Assembly: GCF_008634025.1 (NCBI RefSeq)
Contig: NZ_PDCM01000001.1
Location: forward strand, 2,415,501 to 2,479,500
Direction of reading: 5' to 3'
DNA length: 64,000 nt
Origin: Streptomyces albofaciens JCM 4342
GTDB lineage: Bacteria; Actinomycetota; Actinomycetes; Streptomycetales; Streptomycetaceae
Below are positions 1 through 9,496 of the stretch, piece after piece. Each line of letters starts with the position of its first letter. Position 1 is the first letter of the stretch. The notes beneath the pieces were generated by a model that had not been told where the DNA came from, ran no database searches, and saw only the letters and a list, made by a program, of their open reading frames with translations. A program made the position numbers and the translations under genes.

Positions 1-1353
<1,353 letters not shown>

Positions 1354-1375
1354 CCCGGCGGGGCCCGCGGACGCT

Positions 1376-1412
1376 CGATGGGGCGCGGATCACAGGGATC
1401 CGCGCCCCATCG
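1376..1412 (+). terminator. Intrinsic hairpin terminator after DAHP synthase
   Basis: A perfect 16-bp inverted repeat (arms 1376-1391 and 1397-1412) encloses a 5-base loop, 22 bases after the stop codon. No long T-run follows, which is normal for Streptomyces terminators. It separates aroH from the iron-controlled gene that follows. Confidence 0.85.
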
Positions 1413-1415
1413 CCG

Positions 1416-1458
1416 TTGTTACCGCTCTTCCGTCCCGGGTAAGGTAAGGGTAACCTCA
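1416..1458 (+). promoter_or_regulatory. Promoter with embedded IdeR/DmdR-type iron box
   Basis: A -35-like TTGTTA (1416-1421) and a -10-like TAAGGT (1440-1445) are 18 bases apart. The -10 lies inside a 19-base sequence (1440-1458, TAAGGTAAGGGTAACCTCA) that matches the actinobacterial iron box TTAGGTTAGGCTCACCTAA at about 13 of 19 positions. Binding of an iron-loaded DmdR/IdeR repressor here would block RNA polymerase. The sequence match is direct. The repressor assignment is inferred from consensus and from the bfd/bfr context. Confidence 0.7.
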
Positions 1459-1488
1459 CCGCGGAACAGGTCGACGGAGGTGACCCGC

Positions 1489-1791
1489 GTGTACGTCTGC
1501 TCGTGCTTCGGCATCACGGAGCAGCAGGTCCGTGACCACGCGGAATCCGGCGCCTGCACCCCGCGCCAGATAGCCTCCGCCTGCAAGGCCGGCACCGACT
1601 GCGGCGGCTGCGTACGCCGCATCCAGGCGCTGCTCGGCCGGGGCGCATGCCCCCGGCGCGAGCTGATCGACCAGGGCGCGCCGGAACCGCTGGGCGCCGA
1701 GGCGCCGACCGCCGCCGGAGCGCGCGGAACCTACGGCACGACCGGCGCGGTCCCGGAGACGCTGCCCGACGCCCTGCCGGAAGCGGCCTGA
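1489..1791 (+). CDS. bfd: Bacterioferritin-associated ferredoxin-like [2Fe-2S] protein
   Basis: This is a short Cys-rich protein of about 100 residues. It has the BFD-like [2Fe-2S] pattern: CSC near the N-terminus (residues 4-6, in YVCSCFGITE) and C-x2-C in TDCGGCVRRI near residue 40. In this family the cluster passes electrons to bacterioferritin to release stored iron. The GTG at 1489 is preferred because GGAGG (1476-1480) lies 8 bases upstream. A GTG at 1480 would overlap that site. The last 45 or so residues are Ala/Pro-rich and carry no domain I recognise. A convergent bacterioferritin gene and an upstream iron box support a role in iron metabolism. Confidence 0.88.
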   Translation: MYVCSCFGITEQQVRDHAESGACTPRQIASACKAGTDCGGCVRRIQALLGRGACPRRELIDQGAPEPLGAEAPTAAGARGTYGTTGAVPETLPDALPEAA

Positions 1792-1836
1792 CATCGGCCC
1801 GGCCGTGGCCTCGCAGGAACGGTTTGCCGGGCCGCC

Positions 1837-2316
1837 TCAGCTGTCCGGCTGCTCGATGACCTGGGCGATGTAGAGCGGCTCGCCCAGCTTCTCGACCAGA
1901 TCGAGCTGGGTGTCCAGATAGTCGATGTGGTGCTCCTCGTCGGCCAGGATGCTCTCGAAAATGTTGGCCGACGTGATGTCCCCCTTGGCCCGCATCAGCT
2001 CGATCCCCCGCTTGAGCCGGTCGATCGCCTCCACCTCGATCTGCCGGTCCGCCTGGAACATCTCGGTGACCGTCTGCCCCACCCGGACGTGGAAGAGCCG
2101 CTGGTAATTGGGCAGCCCGTCCAGGAAGAGAATGCGGTCCGTGAGGATCTCCGCGTGCTTCATCTCGTCGAACGACTCGTGCCGGGTGTACTTGGCCAGC
2201 TTGTGCCAGCCGAAGTTCTCCTGCATCTTCGCGTGCAGGAAGTACTGGTTGATCGCGGTCAGCTCGGCGGTCAGCTGCTCGTTGAGGAATTCGATGACCT
2301 CGGGGTCGCCCTGCAT
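1837..2316 (-). CDS. bfr: Bacterioferritin
   Basis: Bacterioferritin is a 24-subunit haem-containing iron-storage shell. All ferroxidase ligands are present at canonical positions: E18, E51, H54, E94, E127 and H130. M52, the usual haem axial ligand, is also present. At 159 residues it is full length. The ATG at 2316 is preceded by AAGGAG at good spacing. It converges on the ferredoxin gene that probably serves as its reductase partner. Between the two stops is only a short GC-rich stretch with a weak inverted repeat. I did not find a convincing iron box on its own upstream side. Confidence 0.97.
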   Translation of the reverse strand: MQGDPEVIEFLNEQLTAELTAINQYFLHAKMQENFGWHKLAKYTRHESFDEMKHAEILTDRILFLDGLPNYQRLFHVRVGQTVTEMFQADRQIEVEAIDRLKRGIELMRAKGDITSANIFESILADEEHHIDYLDTQLDLVEKLGEPLYIAQVIEQPDS

Positions 2317-2462
2317 GACGGCGGGCTCCTTCCACGCGGGTACTGGCAGGTGCCGCGCATCCTTGCACCGTCGCGCGCGGGGCGTCCAGTAAGTGCACGC
2401 TTAGTACGAGTTGCCCGAATCGCTGCCGCCCTGGTCACCGGCACCCCCGAGGGTCTGACACC

Positions 2463-3095
2463 ATGGGGAGCATGGGTCAGCCCGAAAGCCGCGAAGCGGA
2501 GCATCCTCAGCTGCCTCCGGGGCAGCGACTGCAACGGGGATGGCCGGTCACGCATTACGGCCCGGTGCCGAAATTCCGGCCGGAACGCTGGGAGTTCCGG
2601 GCTTTCGGCGCCACCGCGGACGGCGACAAGCACTGCTGGACGCACGAGGAATTCTCGGCGCTGCCCTATACCACCGTGGCCGCCGACATGCACTGCGTCA
2701 CGAAGTTCAGCATGCTCGGCGCCGAATGGGGCGGCGTGTCCACCCGTACCATCCTCGATCTCGCGCCACCGGCCCCGGATGTCACCCACGTGATGGTGTG
2801 GGCCGAATACGGATTCAGTTCGAATCTGAAACTGGCCGATTTCGCCGACGCCAAGTGCCTGTTCGCCACCCACCGCTCCGGCGAACCGCTCACCGCCGAG
2901 CACGGCTTCCCGGTCCGGCTGATCGTCCCGCACCTGTACGCCTGGAAAGGGCCCAAATGGGTGCGCGGCATCGAGTACATGACGGCCGACCGCCGCGGCT
3001 TCTGGGAGGAGCGCGGCTACCACAACCTGGGTGACCCGTGGCGCGAGCAGCGCTACTCGTACCAGGAGGAGCCGGGGGACGGGCCGGAGCTGTAG
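2463..3095 (+). CDS. Sulfite oxidase-like molybdopterin oxidoreductase
   Basis: This 210-residue protein matches the oxidoreductase molybdopterin-binding domain of the sulfite oxidase/MsrP superfamily. The key Cys that ligates molybdenum is C78 in AADMHCVTKFS. Other family features are the N-terminal HYGPVPKF motif and the C-terminal GYHNLGDPW motif. There is no signal peptide, haem domain or dimerisation domain, so it is the short stand-alone type and its substrate cannot be read from sequence. The ATG at 2463 has GAGGG 9 bases upstream. An ATG at 2472 is a possible alternative. It is divergent from bfr, with about 146 bp between them. Confidence 0.85.
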   Translation: MGSMGQPESREAEHPQLPPGQRLQRGWPVTHYGPVPKFRPERWEFRAFGATADGDKHCWTHEEFSALPYTTVAADMHCVTKFSMLGAEWGGVSTRTILDLAPPAPDVTHVMVWAEYGFSSNLKLADFADAKCLFATHRSGEPLTAEHGFPVRLIVPHLYAWKGPKWVRGIEYMTADRRGFWEERGYHNLGDPWREQRYSYQEEPGDGPEL

Positions 3096-3157
3096 CGCGC
3101 CCGGCCGTCCGGCGGCCGTCGCGGCCGGTCCGGGAACGGCCGGAAACCGGGCCGCGC

Positions 3158-3640
3158 TCAGTGGTGGCGGTGTGCTACGGCGTGTCCCTTGCCGCGGGAG
3201 ATCATCCAGCGGTTCACCGGCGTGGTCACGACGAAGGCCAGGACCAGTGACAGGGCCAGCGTCCACCAGAAGAGGGCGTCGGACAGCGCGGCGTCCAGCG
3301 CTCCGGGGACGAGCGCGATCACACCGTTGTCGATCAGCTCCATGACCGCGATGGACAGCGTGTCGGCGGCCAGCGCGACCCGTACGGCGGTCCGCAGGCC
3401 CAGTCCGGAGCCGAGCACACCGCGCAGTGTGAGGGCGTAGCCGAAGACGAAGGCGAGCACCACCGCGAGCACCATCGTGGGGGCGTTGTGCCAGCTCAGG
3501 GCCGTACCGACGACCATGCCCAGGATCTCGCCGAGGGCGCAGCCGGTCAGGCAGTGCAGCGTGGCGCGGGCCGCGGCGCCCCAGCCGGACGCCGCGTGCC
3601 CGCCGTGCTCGTGCTCGTGCTCGTCGTGTGCCTGGTGCAT
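3158..3640 (-). CDS. DUF4396 membrane protein with His-rich N-terminus
   Basis: This 160-residue integral membrane protein begins with a His/Glu-rich segment (MHQAHDEHEHEHGGH) and ends with HAVAHRHH. Between them are about four hydrophobic segments, including ILGMVVGTALSW and MVLAVVLAFVFGYALTL. It resembles the DUF4396 family, whose function is unknown. The His-rich ends suggest metal binding or metal transport, which is inference only. It starts 20 bases after the endonuclease IV stop on the same strand, so the two may be co-transcribed. Its ribosome site (GAGGTGG) is poorly spaced, so translational coupling is possible. Confidence 0.75.
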   Translation of the reverse strand: MHQAHDEHEHEHGGHAASGWGAAARATLHCLTGCALGEILGMVVGTALSWHNAPTMVLAVVLAFVFGYALTLRGVLGSGLGLRTAVRVALAADTLSIAVMELIDNGVIALVPGALDAALSDALFWWTLALSLVLAFVVTTPVNRWMISRGKGHAVAHRHH

Positions 3641-3660
3641 CGGTACGCCAGGCTGCCACC

Positions 3661-4551
3661 TCAGGCCGGGTGCCGCAGCTCCTTCAGGCGCGCCACGTCC
3701 GCCGCGTGGCCCTCCTTGCCGCCCGGTGTCTCGATCACCAGCGGCACGCCCGGCGTGGCCGGGTGCCGGAACAGCTCGCCGAACGGGTCCGCGCCGATGT
3801 GCCCGGAGCCGATGTTCTCGTGGCGGTCCTTGTGGGCGCCGACGACGTCCTTGGAGTCGTTGGCGTGGATCAGTTTCAGCCGTCCCTCGCCCACCGTGTC
3901 GACCAGCTCGTCCAGCAGCGCCTTCGTCCCGCCGGGCGCCGCCATGTCGTGCCCGGCCGCGAAGGCGTGGCAGGTGTCCAGGCAGACGCCCAGCTTCGGG
4001 TGCCGGTCCAGCGCGTCGAAGTACGGGCCCAGGTCCTCGGCCAGCGCGCACAGCGACGCGCCCTGCCCCGCCGTCGGCTCCAGCAGCAGCCACGGGTCGT
4101 CGTCGTGCGTCAGCTCGTCCAGCAGCGGGCGCACCCGCTCGCGTACCTGCGCCAGCGCCTCCGCGCGCGGCCGTCCGCCGGTCGCCGAGCCGGTGTGCAC
4201 CACCACGCCCAGCGCGCCGATCGCCCGGCCGCGCAGCAGCGAGTGGCGCAGCGAGACCACGGACTTCTCGACCGTCTCCGCGTTGTGCGAGCCGAAGTTG
4301 ATCAGGTAGGGGGCGTGCACGTACGCCGGGATCGCCGCCTGCTCGCACGCTTCCCGGAACGCCTCGTCCTGCTGCGGGACACCGGCCGGGGTGGCCCAGC
4401 CGCGCGGGTTGGCGACGAAGACCTGCACGGCCTCGCCGCCGATGTCACGGGCGTACGGGATGCCGGTCTTGGCCAGGCCGCCGGCCACCGGCACGTGGCT
4501 GCCGACCGGATTGCGCTCACGGGCGTGCTGCGGGGAGGGGGAAGTGCTCAC
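3661..4551 (-). CDS. nfo: Deoxyribonuclease IV (endonuclease IV)
   Basis: This is an AP endonuclease of the EndoIV/Nfo TIM-barrel family, acting in base-excision repair. Family features include GSHVPVAGGL near the N-terminus, VHAPYLINFGS (about 97-107), VVVHTGS, LLLEPTAGQG with the metal-binding Glu, VCLDTCHAFAAGHD, LIHANDSKD, GSGHIG with a metal-binding His, and VIETPGGKEG. The 296-residue length is normal for actinobacteria. The start is GTG at 4551. The first 16 or so residues are low-complexity and may be partly untranslated. It lies downstream of the Ser/Thr kinase, from which a GC-rich hairpin separates it. Confidence 0.94.
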   Translation of the reverse strand: MSTSPSPQHARERNPVGSHVPVAGGLAKTGIPYARDIGGEAVQVFVANPRGWATPAGVPQQDEAFREACEQAAIPAYVHAPYLINFGSHNAETVEKSVVSLRHSLLRGRAIGALGVVVHTGSATGGRPRAEALAQVRERVRPLLDELTHDDDPWLLLEPTAGQGASLCALAEDLGPYFDALDRHPKLGVCLDTCHAFAAGHDMAAPGGTKALLDELVDTVGEGRLKLIHANDSKDVVGAHKDRHENIGSGHIGADPFGELFRHPATPGVPLVIETPGGKEGHAADVARLKELRHPA

Positions 4552-4575
4552 CCGTCAAGGGTGCCAGGTGCGCGG

Positions 4576-4600
4576 CGCCCGCCCGGCGCGCGGGCGGGCG
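4576..4600 (-). terminator. GC hairpin between kinase and nfo
   Basis: A 10-bp perfect inverted repeat (4576-4585 with 4591-4600) has a 5-base loop. It lies about 115 bases beyond the kinase stop on the minus strand and just before the nfo start. It is a plausible terminator for the kinase transcript, although no T-run follows. Confidence 0.5.
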
Positions 4601-4716
4601 TCCTTGCTCACAGTGGGCGCGCGGGGCGGCGGTTCACACGCGGCCGAGCCCGCGCGGGCACATGTACCGCGCGCCCGCGTCCACGCCGGTGCCCGCCGCA
4701 CGCCTCGCGCCCGCGC

Positions 4717-6723
4717 TCACAGCGCGCTCTCCAGCCGGATCGTGATCCTGCTGCCCTTGGCCGCCTGCGCGCCGCCCGCCACCGACTGGCTCTCGACCTT
4801 GTCGCGCGGGAACAGGAACGGCTTCTTGACCTCGACCTCGAAGCCCGCGCCGGTCAGCGCCTGCTTGGCCTCGTCGGTGCTCTTGCCCGTCACGTCCGGG
4901 ACGGTGACCATCTCCGGGCCCGAGGAGAGCGTGAGCGTGACGGTGTCGCCCTTGCCCTGTTTGCCGCCCTGGCCCGGCGACTGCCGGGCGACCTTGCCCG
5001 CCTCGTGCGGCGAGTGCACCGTACCGTCCGCGATCTTCACCTCGAAGCCCGCGCCGCGCAGCGTGGCCTCGGCGTCCGCCCGGTCCCGGCCGGTCACGTC
5101 CGGCACGTCCACCGCGGCGCCCCGGCTGACGGTCAGCGCGACGGCGGTGTCCGGGCGGCGCTTGCTGCCCGCCGCCGGGTCGGTGGCGATCACCGAGCCC
5201 TTGGCGACCTCGTCGGAGAACTCCTTGCGCACCGTGCCGACGGTCAGCCCCAGGTCCCGCAGCTTGCGCTTGGCGTCGGCGACCGGCGTGCCCGCCAGTT
5301 CGGGCACCTGGACGATCTCCGGGCCCTTGGACAGGGTGATGGTGACCGTGCCCGTACCGCGGATGCGCTTGCCGTTCTCCGGGTCGGTGGCCATGACGTG
5401 GCCGCGCTCCACGTTCGGGCTGAAGGCGCGCTTCACCTCCACGTTCAGGCCCTCGGCCCGCAGCGTCCGCTCCGCCTTCTCCTGTGTCATGTCCAGGACG
5501 GCCGGGACGGTGGTGAACTGGCCGGAGTTGATGTACCAGACGCCCGCTCCCACCCCCAGGACGAGCAGCACCGCCGCCACGACGGAAACGGTCTTGCGCC
5601 GGGCCCGCAGCAGCCCGGCCACCGCCCCGGACCGGGCCGGGGCGGCCGGCCGCAGCCGGGTGGTCGCCTCGGCCGCCGAAGCCGGATCCGCCGGCGGCAG
5701 CTCCAGCCGGCTGGTCCGGTTCAAGGGCTCCTCGGAGGGCAGCGGCGCTTCCAGCGGCAGCGGCGGCTGCACGGCGACCGGCCGCGGCAGCACGCTCGTA
5801 CGGTCCTCGGAGCCCGCGCCGGAGCCGCCCTCCGGCACCTCCCTGGCCTGCGGCGGCACCGCGTCCAGCTGCGCGTCGGTCAGGTCGGCGCGGACCGTGC
5901 GGGCCTGCGCGAGCAGCGTCACCGCGTCCTGCGGGCGCAGCTCGGGGCGGCGCGCGGTGGCCGCGGCGACCAGGTCGTCGAGCTGCGGCGCCAGCTCCGG
6001 CGCGTACGTGGACGGCGGCGGCACGTCCTCGTGCAGGTGCTGGTAGAGGACCTGGGCCGCGCTGCCGCCGGCGTGCGGCTTGCCGCCGGTCAGCATCTCG
6101 AAGAGCACGACACCACAGGCGTACACGTCCGCGGGCGGCCCCGCGCTGCCCTCCTCGATCTGCTCGGGCGCCAGGTAGGAGACGGTGCCCAGGACCGAGC
6201 CGGTCGAGGCGGTGGTGCTCGTGCCCACGGTCCGTACGAGACCGAAGTCGGCCACCTTGACCCGGCCGTCGTCGCCGATCAGCACGTTCTCCGGCTTCAC
6301 GTCGCGGTGCACCAGCCCGGCCCGGTGGGCGGCGCCCAGCGCGGCCAGCATCGGCTCCAGGATGTCCAGCGCGGCGCGCGGCTGGAGGGCGCCGCGCTCC
6401 CGCAGTACGTCGCGCAGCGTGCAGCCCGCGACGTACTCCATGGCCAGGTACACATACGTACCGTCGGTGCCCTGGTCGTACACGCCGACGACATTGGGGT
6501 GGTCGAGGCGGGCCGCGGACTTCGCCTCGCGGATGAAGCGGTCGACGAACGCGGCGTCGGCCGCCAGCGACGGGTGCATCACCTTCAGGGCGAGCACCCG
6601 GTCCAGCCGGGTGTCCATGGCCCGGTAGACCGTGGCCATGCCGCCGGCGGCGATGCGCGCCTGCACCTGGTAGCGGCCGTCGAGCAGCTGCCCGACCAGG
6701 GGGTCCTGAAGGGTCGTATCCAC
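4717..6723 (-). CDS. PASTA-domain Ser/Thr protein kinase (PknB/PknL type)
   Basis: From the GTG at 6723 the protein has 668 residues. Residues about 15-275 form a Hanks-type kinase: glycine loop AAGGMATVYRA (about 25-35), catalytic Lys47, HRDVKPEN with D141, DFG at 159-161, and APEQ at 185-188. A Pro/Ala-rich linker leads to one membrane helix (about 379-398). Four extracellular PASTA repeats follow (about 404-668), each near 65 residues. PASTA domains bind peptidoglycan fragments or lipid II, so it probably signals cell-wall state. I chose the 6723 start because kinase homologues begin there and a leaderless-type -10 sits just upstream. An upstream in-frame start at 6858 adds 45 unlikely residues. 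Confidence 0.94.
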   Translation of the reverse strand: MDTTLQDPLVGQLLDGRYQVQARIAAGGMATVYRAMDTRLDRVLALKVMHPSLAADAAFVDRFIREAKSAARLDHPNVVGVYDQGTDGTYVYLAMEYVAGCTLRDVLRERGALQPRAALDILEPMLAALGAAHRAGLVHRDVKPENVLIGDDGRVKVADFGLVRTVGTSTTASTGSVLGTVSYLAPEQIEEGSAGPPADVYACGVVLFEMLTGGKPHAGGSAAQVLYQHLHEDVPPPSTYAPELAPQLDDLVAAATARRPELRPQDAVTLLAQARTVRADLTDAQLDAVPPQAREVPEGGSGAGSEDRTSVLPRPVAVQPPLPLEAPLPSEEPLNRTSRLELPPADPASAAEATTRLRPAAPARSGAVAGLLRARRKTVSVVAAVLLVLGVGAGVWYINSGQFTTVPAVLDMTQEKAERTLRAEGLNVEVKRAFSPNVERGHVMATDPENGKRIRGTGTVTITLSKGPEIVQVPELAGTPVADAKRKLRDLGLTVGTVRKEFSDEVAKGSVIATDPAAGSKRRPDTAVALTVSRGAAVDVPDVTGRDRADAEATLRGAGFEVKIADGTVHSPHEAGKVARQSPGQGGKQGKGDTVTLTLSSGPEMVTVPDVTGKSTDEAKQALTGAGFEVEVKKPFLFPRDKVESQSVAGGAQAAKGSRITIRLESAL

Positions 6724-6731
6724 GGCAGAGG

Positions 6732-6737
6732 AGTCTA
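6732..6737 (-). promoter_or_regulatory. Leaderless-type -10 element of the kinase gene
   Basis: TAGACT on the minus strand ends 8 bases before the GTG at 6723. Transcription would then begin at or next to the start codon. There is no Shine-Dalgarno sequence. The -35 region (TGGGTC-like) is weak. Confidence 0.5.
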
Positions 6738-6881
6738 CGAGCCGCTGCTGTGATGACCCACGCCCCGCCTGCCACCAGCGCCTTTCTGCGACCGAACGGT
6801 GACAGGGACGGGCCGCGGGCCGGACCGGTACGCGCCGGACGTCCGTTTCGCCGGGCACGGGCGGCAGCCGCCGGGCGACAC

Positions 6882-6908
6882 TCCCGTACGGGTGCCGCCC
6901 GTACGGGA
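6882..6908 (-). terminator. Hairpin terminator after thiG
   Basis: An 11-bp perfect inverted repeat (6882-6892 with 6898-6908) and a 5-base loop lie 18 bases beyond the thiG stop on the minus strand. It would end the thiO-thiS-thiG transcript ahead of the kinase promoter. Confidence 0.75.
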
Positions 6909-6925
6909 ATGCCGCCCGTCGCGCC

Positions 6926-7729
<804 letters not shown>

Positions 7730-7948
7730 TCAGCCTCCCTGGACCGCGGTGAGGACCTCGACGCGGTCGCCGTCGCCGAGCGGGGTGGCGGGCCACTGGC
7801 CGCGCGGCACCACCGTCTCGTTGACGGCGGCGGCCACGCCGCTGGAGGCCGTGGTGAGCCCGGCGACGAGCCGGTCCAGGGTGAGCCCGCCGGGGATCTC
7901 GCGGATCTCGCCGTTCACGGAGACGCTGATGGACGTGCGGACGGTCAT
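7730..7948 (-). CDS. thiS: Sulfur carrier protein ThiS
   Basis: This 72-residue beta-grasp protein ends in the diagnostic Gly-Gly (VQGG), which is adenylated and thiocarboxylated to donate sulfur to ThiG. Its N-terminal VSVNGEIREIPGG and central VAAAVNETVVPRGQW are typical of the ThiS/MoaD fold. Its ATG overlaps the thiO stop as ATGA, so it is translationally coupled. Neither the adenylating enzyme ThiF nor ThiC or ThiD is present in this window. Confidence 0.95.
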   Translation of the reverse strand: MTVRTSISVSVNGEIREIPGGLTLDRLVAGLTTASSGVAAAVNETVVPRGQWPATPLGDGDRVEVLTAVQGG

Positions 7949-9210
7949 GCGGGCTGCTCCTGAGGGGCGGGGACGGGCGTGGGCGTGGGCGCGGCGCCCG
8001 GCCGGGCACCGTACGGCTGCGGCGGGAAGCGGTCCGGCGCGAACGGCAGGGCCTCTTCCGGCAGCGGGCCGCCGGTCAGCGCCGCCGCCATCACATCGCC
8101 GGTGACGGGCGTCAGCAGCACGCCGTTGCGGTGGTGGCCGGTGGCCAGCAGCAGGCCGGGCAGCGCGGTCGGGCCGAGCAGCGGCGCGTTGTCGGGCGAG
8201 CCGGGGCGCAGCCCGGCGAGGGTCTCGACCAGCGGCAGCTCGGTGATGCCGGGCACCAGTTCATGGGCGTCCCGCAGCAGTTCGTAGACCCCGCCCGCGG
8301 TGACGGTGGTGTCCCAGCCGAGTTCCTCGGTGGTGGCGCCGACGACCAGCTCGCCGTCCTCGCGCGGTACGAGGTAGAGCGGGCCGCCGCGCACCACGGC
8401 CCGTACGGTGCGGGACAGGAACGGGACGCCGCCGGGCAGCCCGCCGGGCATGCGCAGCCGCAGCACCTGGCCCTTGACCGGCCGGACCGGCGGCAGCACG
8501 TCCTCGGGAACGCCCGCCAGCTGCCCGCTCCGGCTGCCCGCGGCGAGCACGACCTGCCCGGCCGCGACCCGGCTCCCGTCGGCCAGTTCCGCGCCGGTGG
8601 CGCGGCCCCGCCCGACGGTCAGCCGCTCGGCGGTGGTGCGGTGGAAGGCGACCCCGGCCCGCTCGCAGGCGGTGAGCAGCGCGGCGGCCAGCCGGCGCGG
8701 ATCGACCTGGTGGTCCCCGTCCACCCGCAGGCCGCCGCGCACGCCCGGCGCGAGCATCGGCTCCAGGCGCCGGCACTCGCGCCCGCTCAGCCACTCGGAG
8801 TCCAGTCCGCTGCGGAGCTGGAGGGCGTGCAGATCGCGCAGAAGGGCGCGGTCGTCGGAGTCCAGCGCGACGGCCAGCGTGCCGCACCGGCGGTAGCCGA
8901 GGTCCCGGCCGCTCGCCTCGGTCAGCTCGGCGGCGAAGTCCGGATAGCGGTGCGCCGAGGCGAGGTTCAGGCCGAGCAGTGTCTGCTCGCCGTAGTGCAG
9001 TTCGGTGACGGCGGCCAGCATGCCGGCCGCCACCTGGGCGGCGCCGCCGCCGGGCGCCGGGTCGGCGACGGCGGTGCGCAGCCCGCGCCGGGCCGCCCGC
9101 CAGGCCGTGACCAGTCCGATGATGCCGCCGCCGATGACGAGTACGTCCGGGGACGTCGGTACCGAAGCGGGCACCGAGGTCCCCGCGGACGGCTGTACAG
9201 GTGGATGCAT
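7945..9210 (-). CDS. thiO: Glycine oxidase ThiO
   Basis: ThiO is an FAD-dependent amine oxidase of the DAO family that makes dehydroglycine for thiazole formation. The N-terminal FAD motif is VLVIGGGIIGLVTAWRAARR (about 24-43). A C-terminal PGLLLATGHHRNGVLLTPVTG segment is also typical. At 421 residues it is a little longer than most, because of a Pro-rich tail (PTPTPVPAPQEQ) and a short N-terminal extension. The ATG at 9210 lies 10 bases after a GGGAGGGG ribosome site that falls inside the TPP riboswitch, which fixes the start. It is the first gene of the thiOSG operon. Confidence 0.94.
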   Translation of the reverse strand: MHPPVQPSAGTSVPASVPTSPDVLVIGGGIIGLVTAWRAARRGLRTAVADPAPGGGAAQVAAGMLAAVTELHYGEQTLLGLNLASAHRYPDFAAELTEASGRDLGYRRCGTLAVALDSDDRALLRDLHALQLRSGLDSEWLSGRECRRLEPMLAPGVRGGLRVDGDHQVDPRRLAAALLTACERAGVAFHRTTAERLTVGRGRATGAELADGSRVAAGQVVLAAGSRSGQLAGVPEDVLPPVRPVKGQVLRLRMPGGLPGGVPFLSRTVRAVVRGGPLYLVPREDGELVVGATTEELGWDTTVTAGGVYELLRDAHELVPGITELPLVETLAGLRPGSPDNAPLLGPTALPGLLLATGHHRNGVLLTPVTGDVMAAALTGGPLPEEALPFAPDRFPPQPYGARPGAAPTPTPVPAPQEQPA

Positions 9211-9220
9211 GGGCGTCCAG

Positions 9221-9316
9221 CCCCTCCCTTCGCCGGCATGACCCGGATCAGGTTCGTACGGTCGGAGGCCGCAGCAGCCTCCCTCTCAGCCCGGTGCGTC
9301 CGGGCTCCCGCGAGTG
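9221..9316 (-). ncRNA. TPP (THI-box) riboswitch upstream of thiO
   Basis: Read on the minus strand, the leader contains the conserved THI elements in order. These are CTGAGAGG (around 9282-9289), a GC-rich variable stem, and the GAACCTGATCCGGGTCATGCC core (about 9233-9254). The leader ends with GGCGAAGGGAGGGG, which overlaps the thiO ribosome site (9221-9228). This arrangement fits thiamine pyrophosphate shutting off translation of thiO by hiding the Shine-Dalgarno sequence. I see no T-run terminator within the leader, so translational rather than transcriptional control is the better guess. Confidence 0.93.
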
Positions 9317-9484
9317 CGTTCCCCGCAACCCTAGTACGGGCCGCCGACGCGCCGTAAGGGAGCGCCGGAGCCGGGGAACGGGTCAGGGAAGCGGGGCGCC
9401 GCGCGGCCACCCGAGGGTGACCGGCCGTGACGTTGTGTCATAGATCTCGTTGCGCGCATCTCGGGGTCGCGCGACACGCCGTCC

Positions 9485-9490
9485 TAGAGT
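9485..9490 (+). promoter_or_regulatory. Leaderless-type -10 of the flavoprotein reductase gene
   Basis: TAGAGT lies 6 bases before the GTG at 9497, and no Shine-Dalgarno sequence is visible. Transcription would begin at the start codon. Confidence 0.5.
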
Positions 9491-9496
9491 GATCGG

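Noticed and set aside
3628..6753. Plus-strand open frame of 1041 codons opposite nfo and the kinase
   Set aside because: It is a high-GC shadow antisense to two clear genes. Its translation is Arg/Ala/Gly-rich with no domain.
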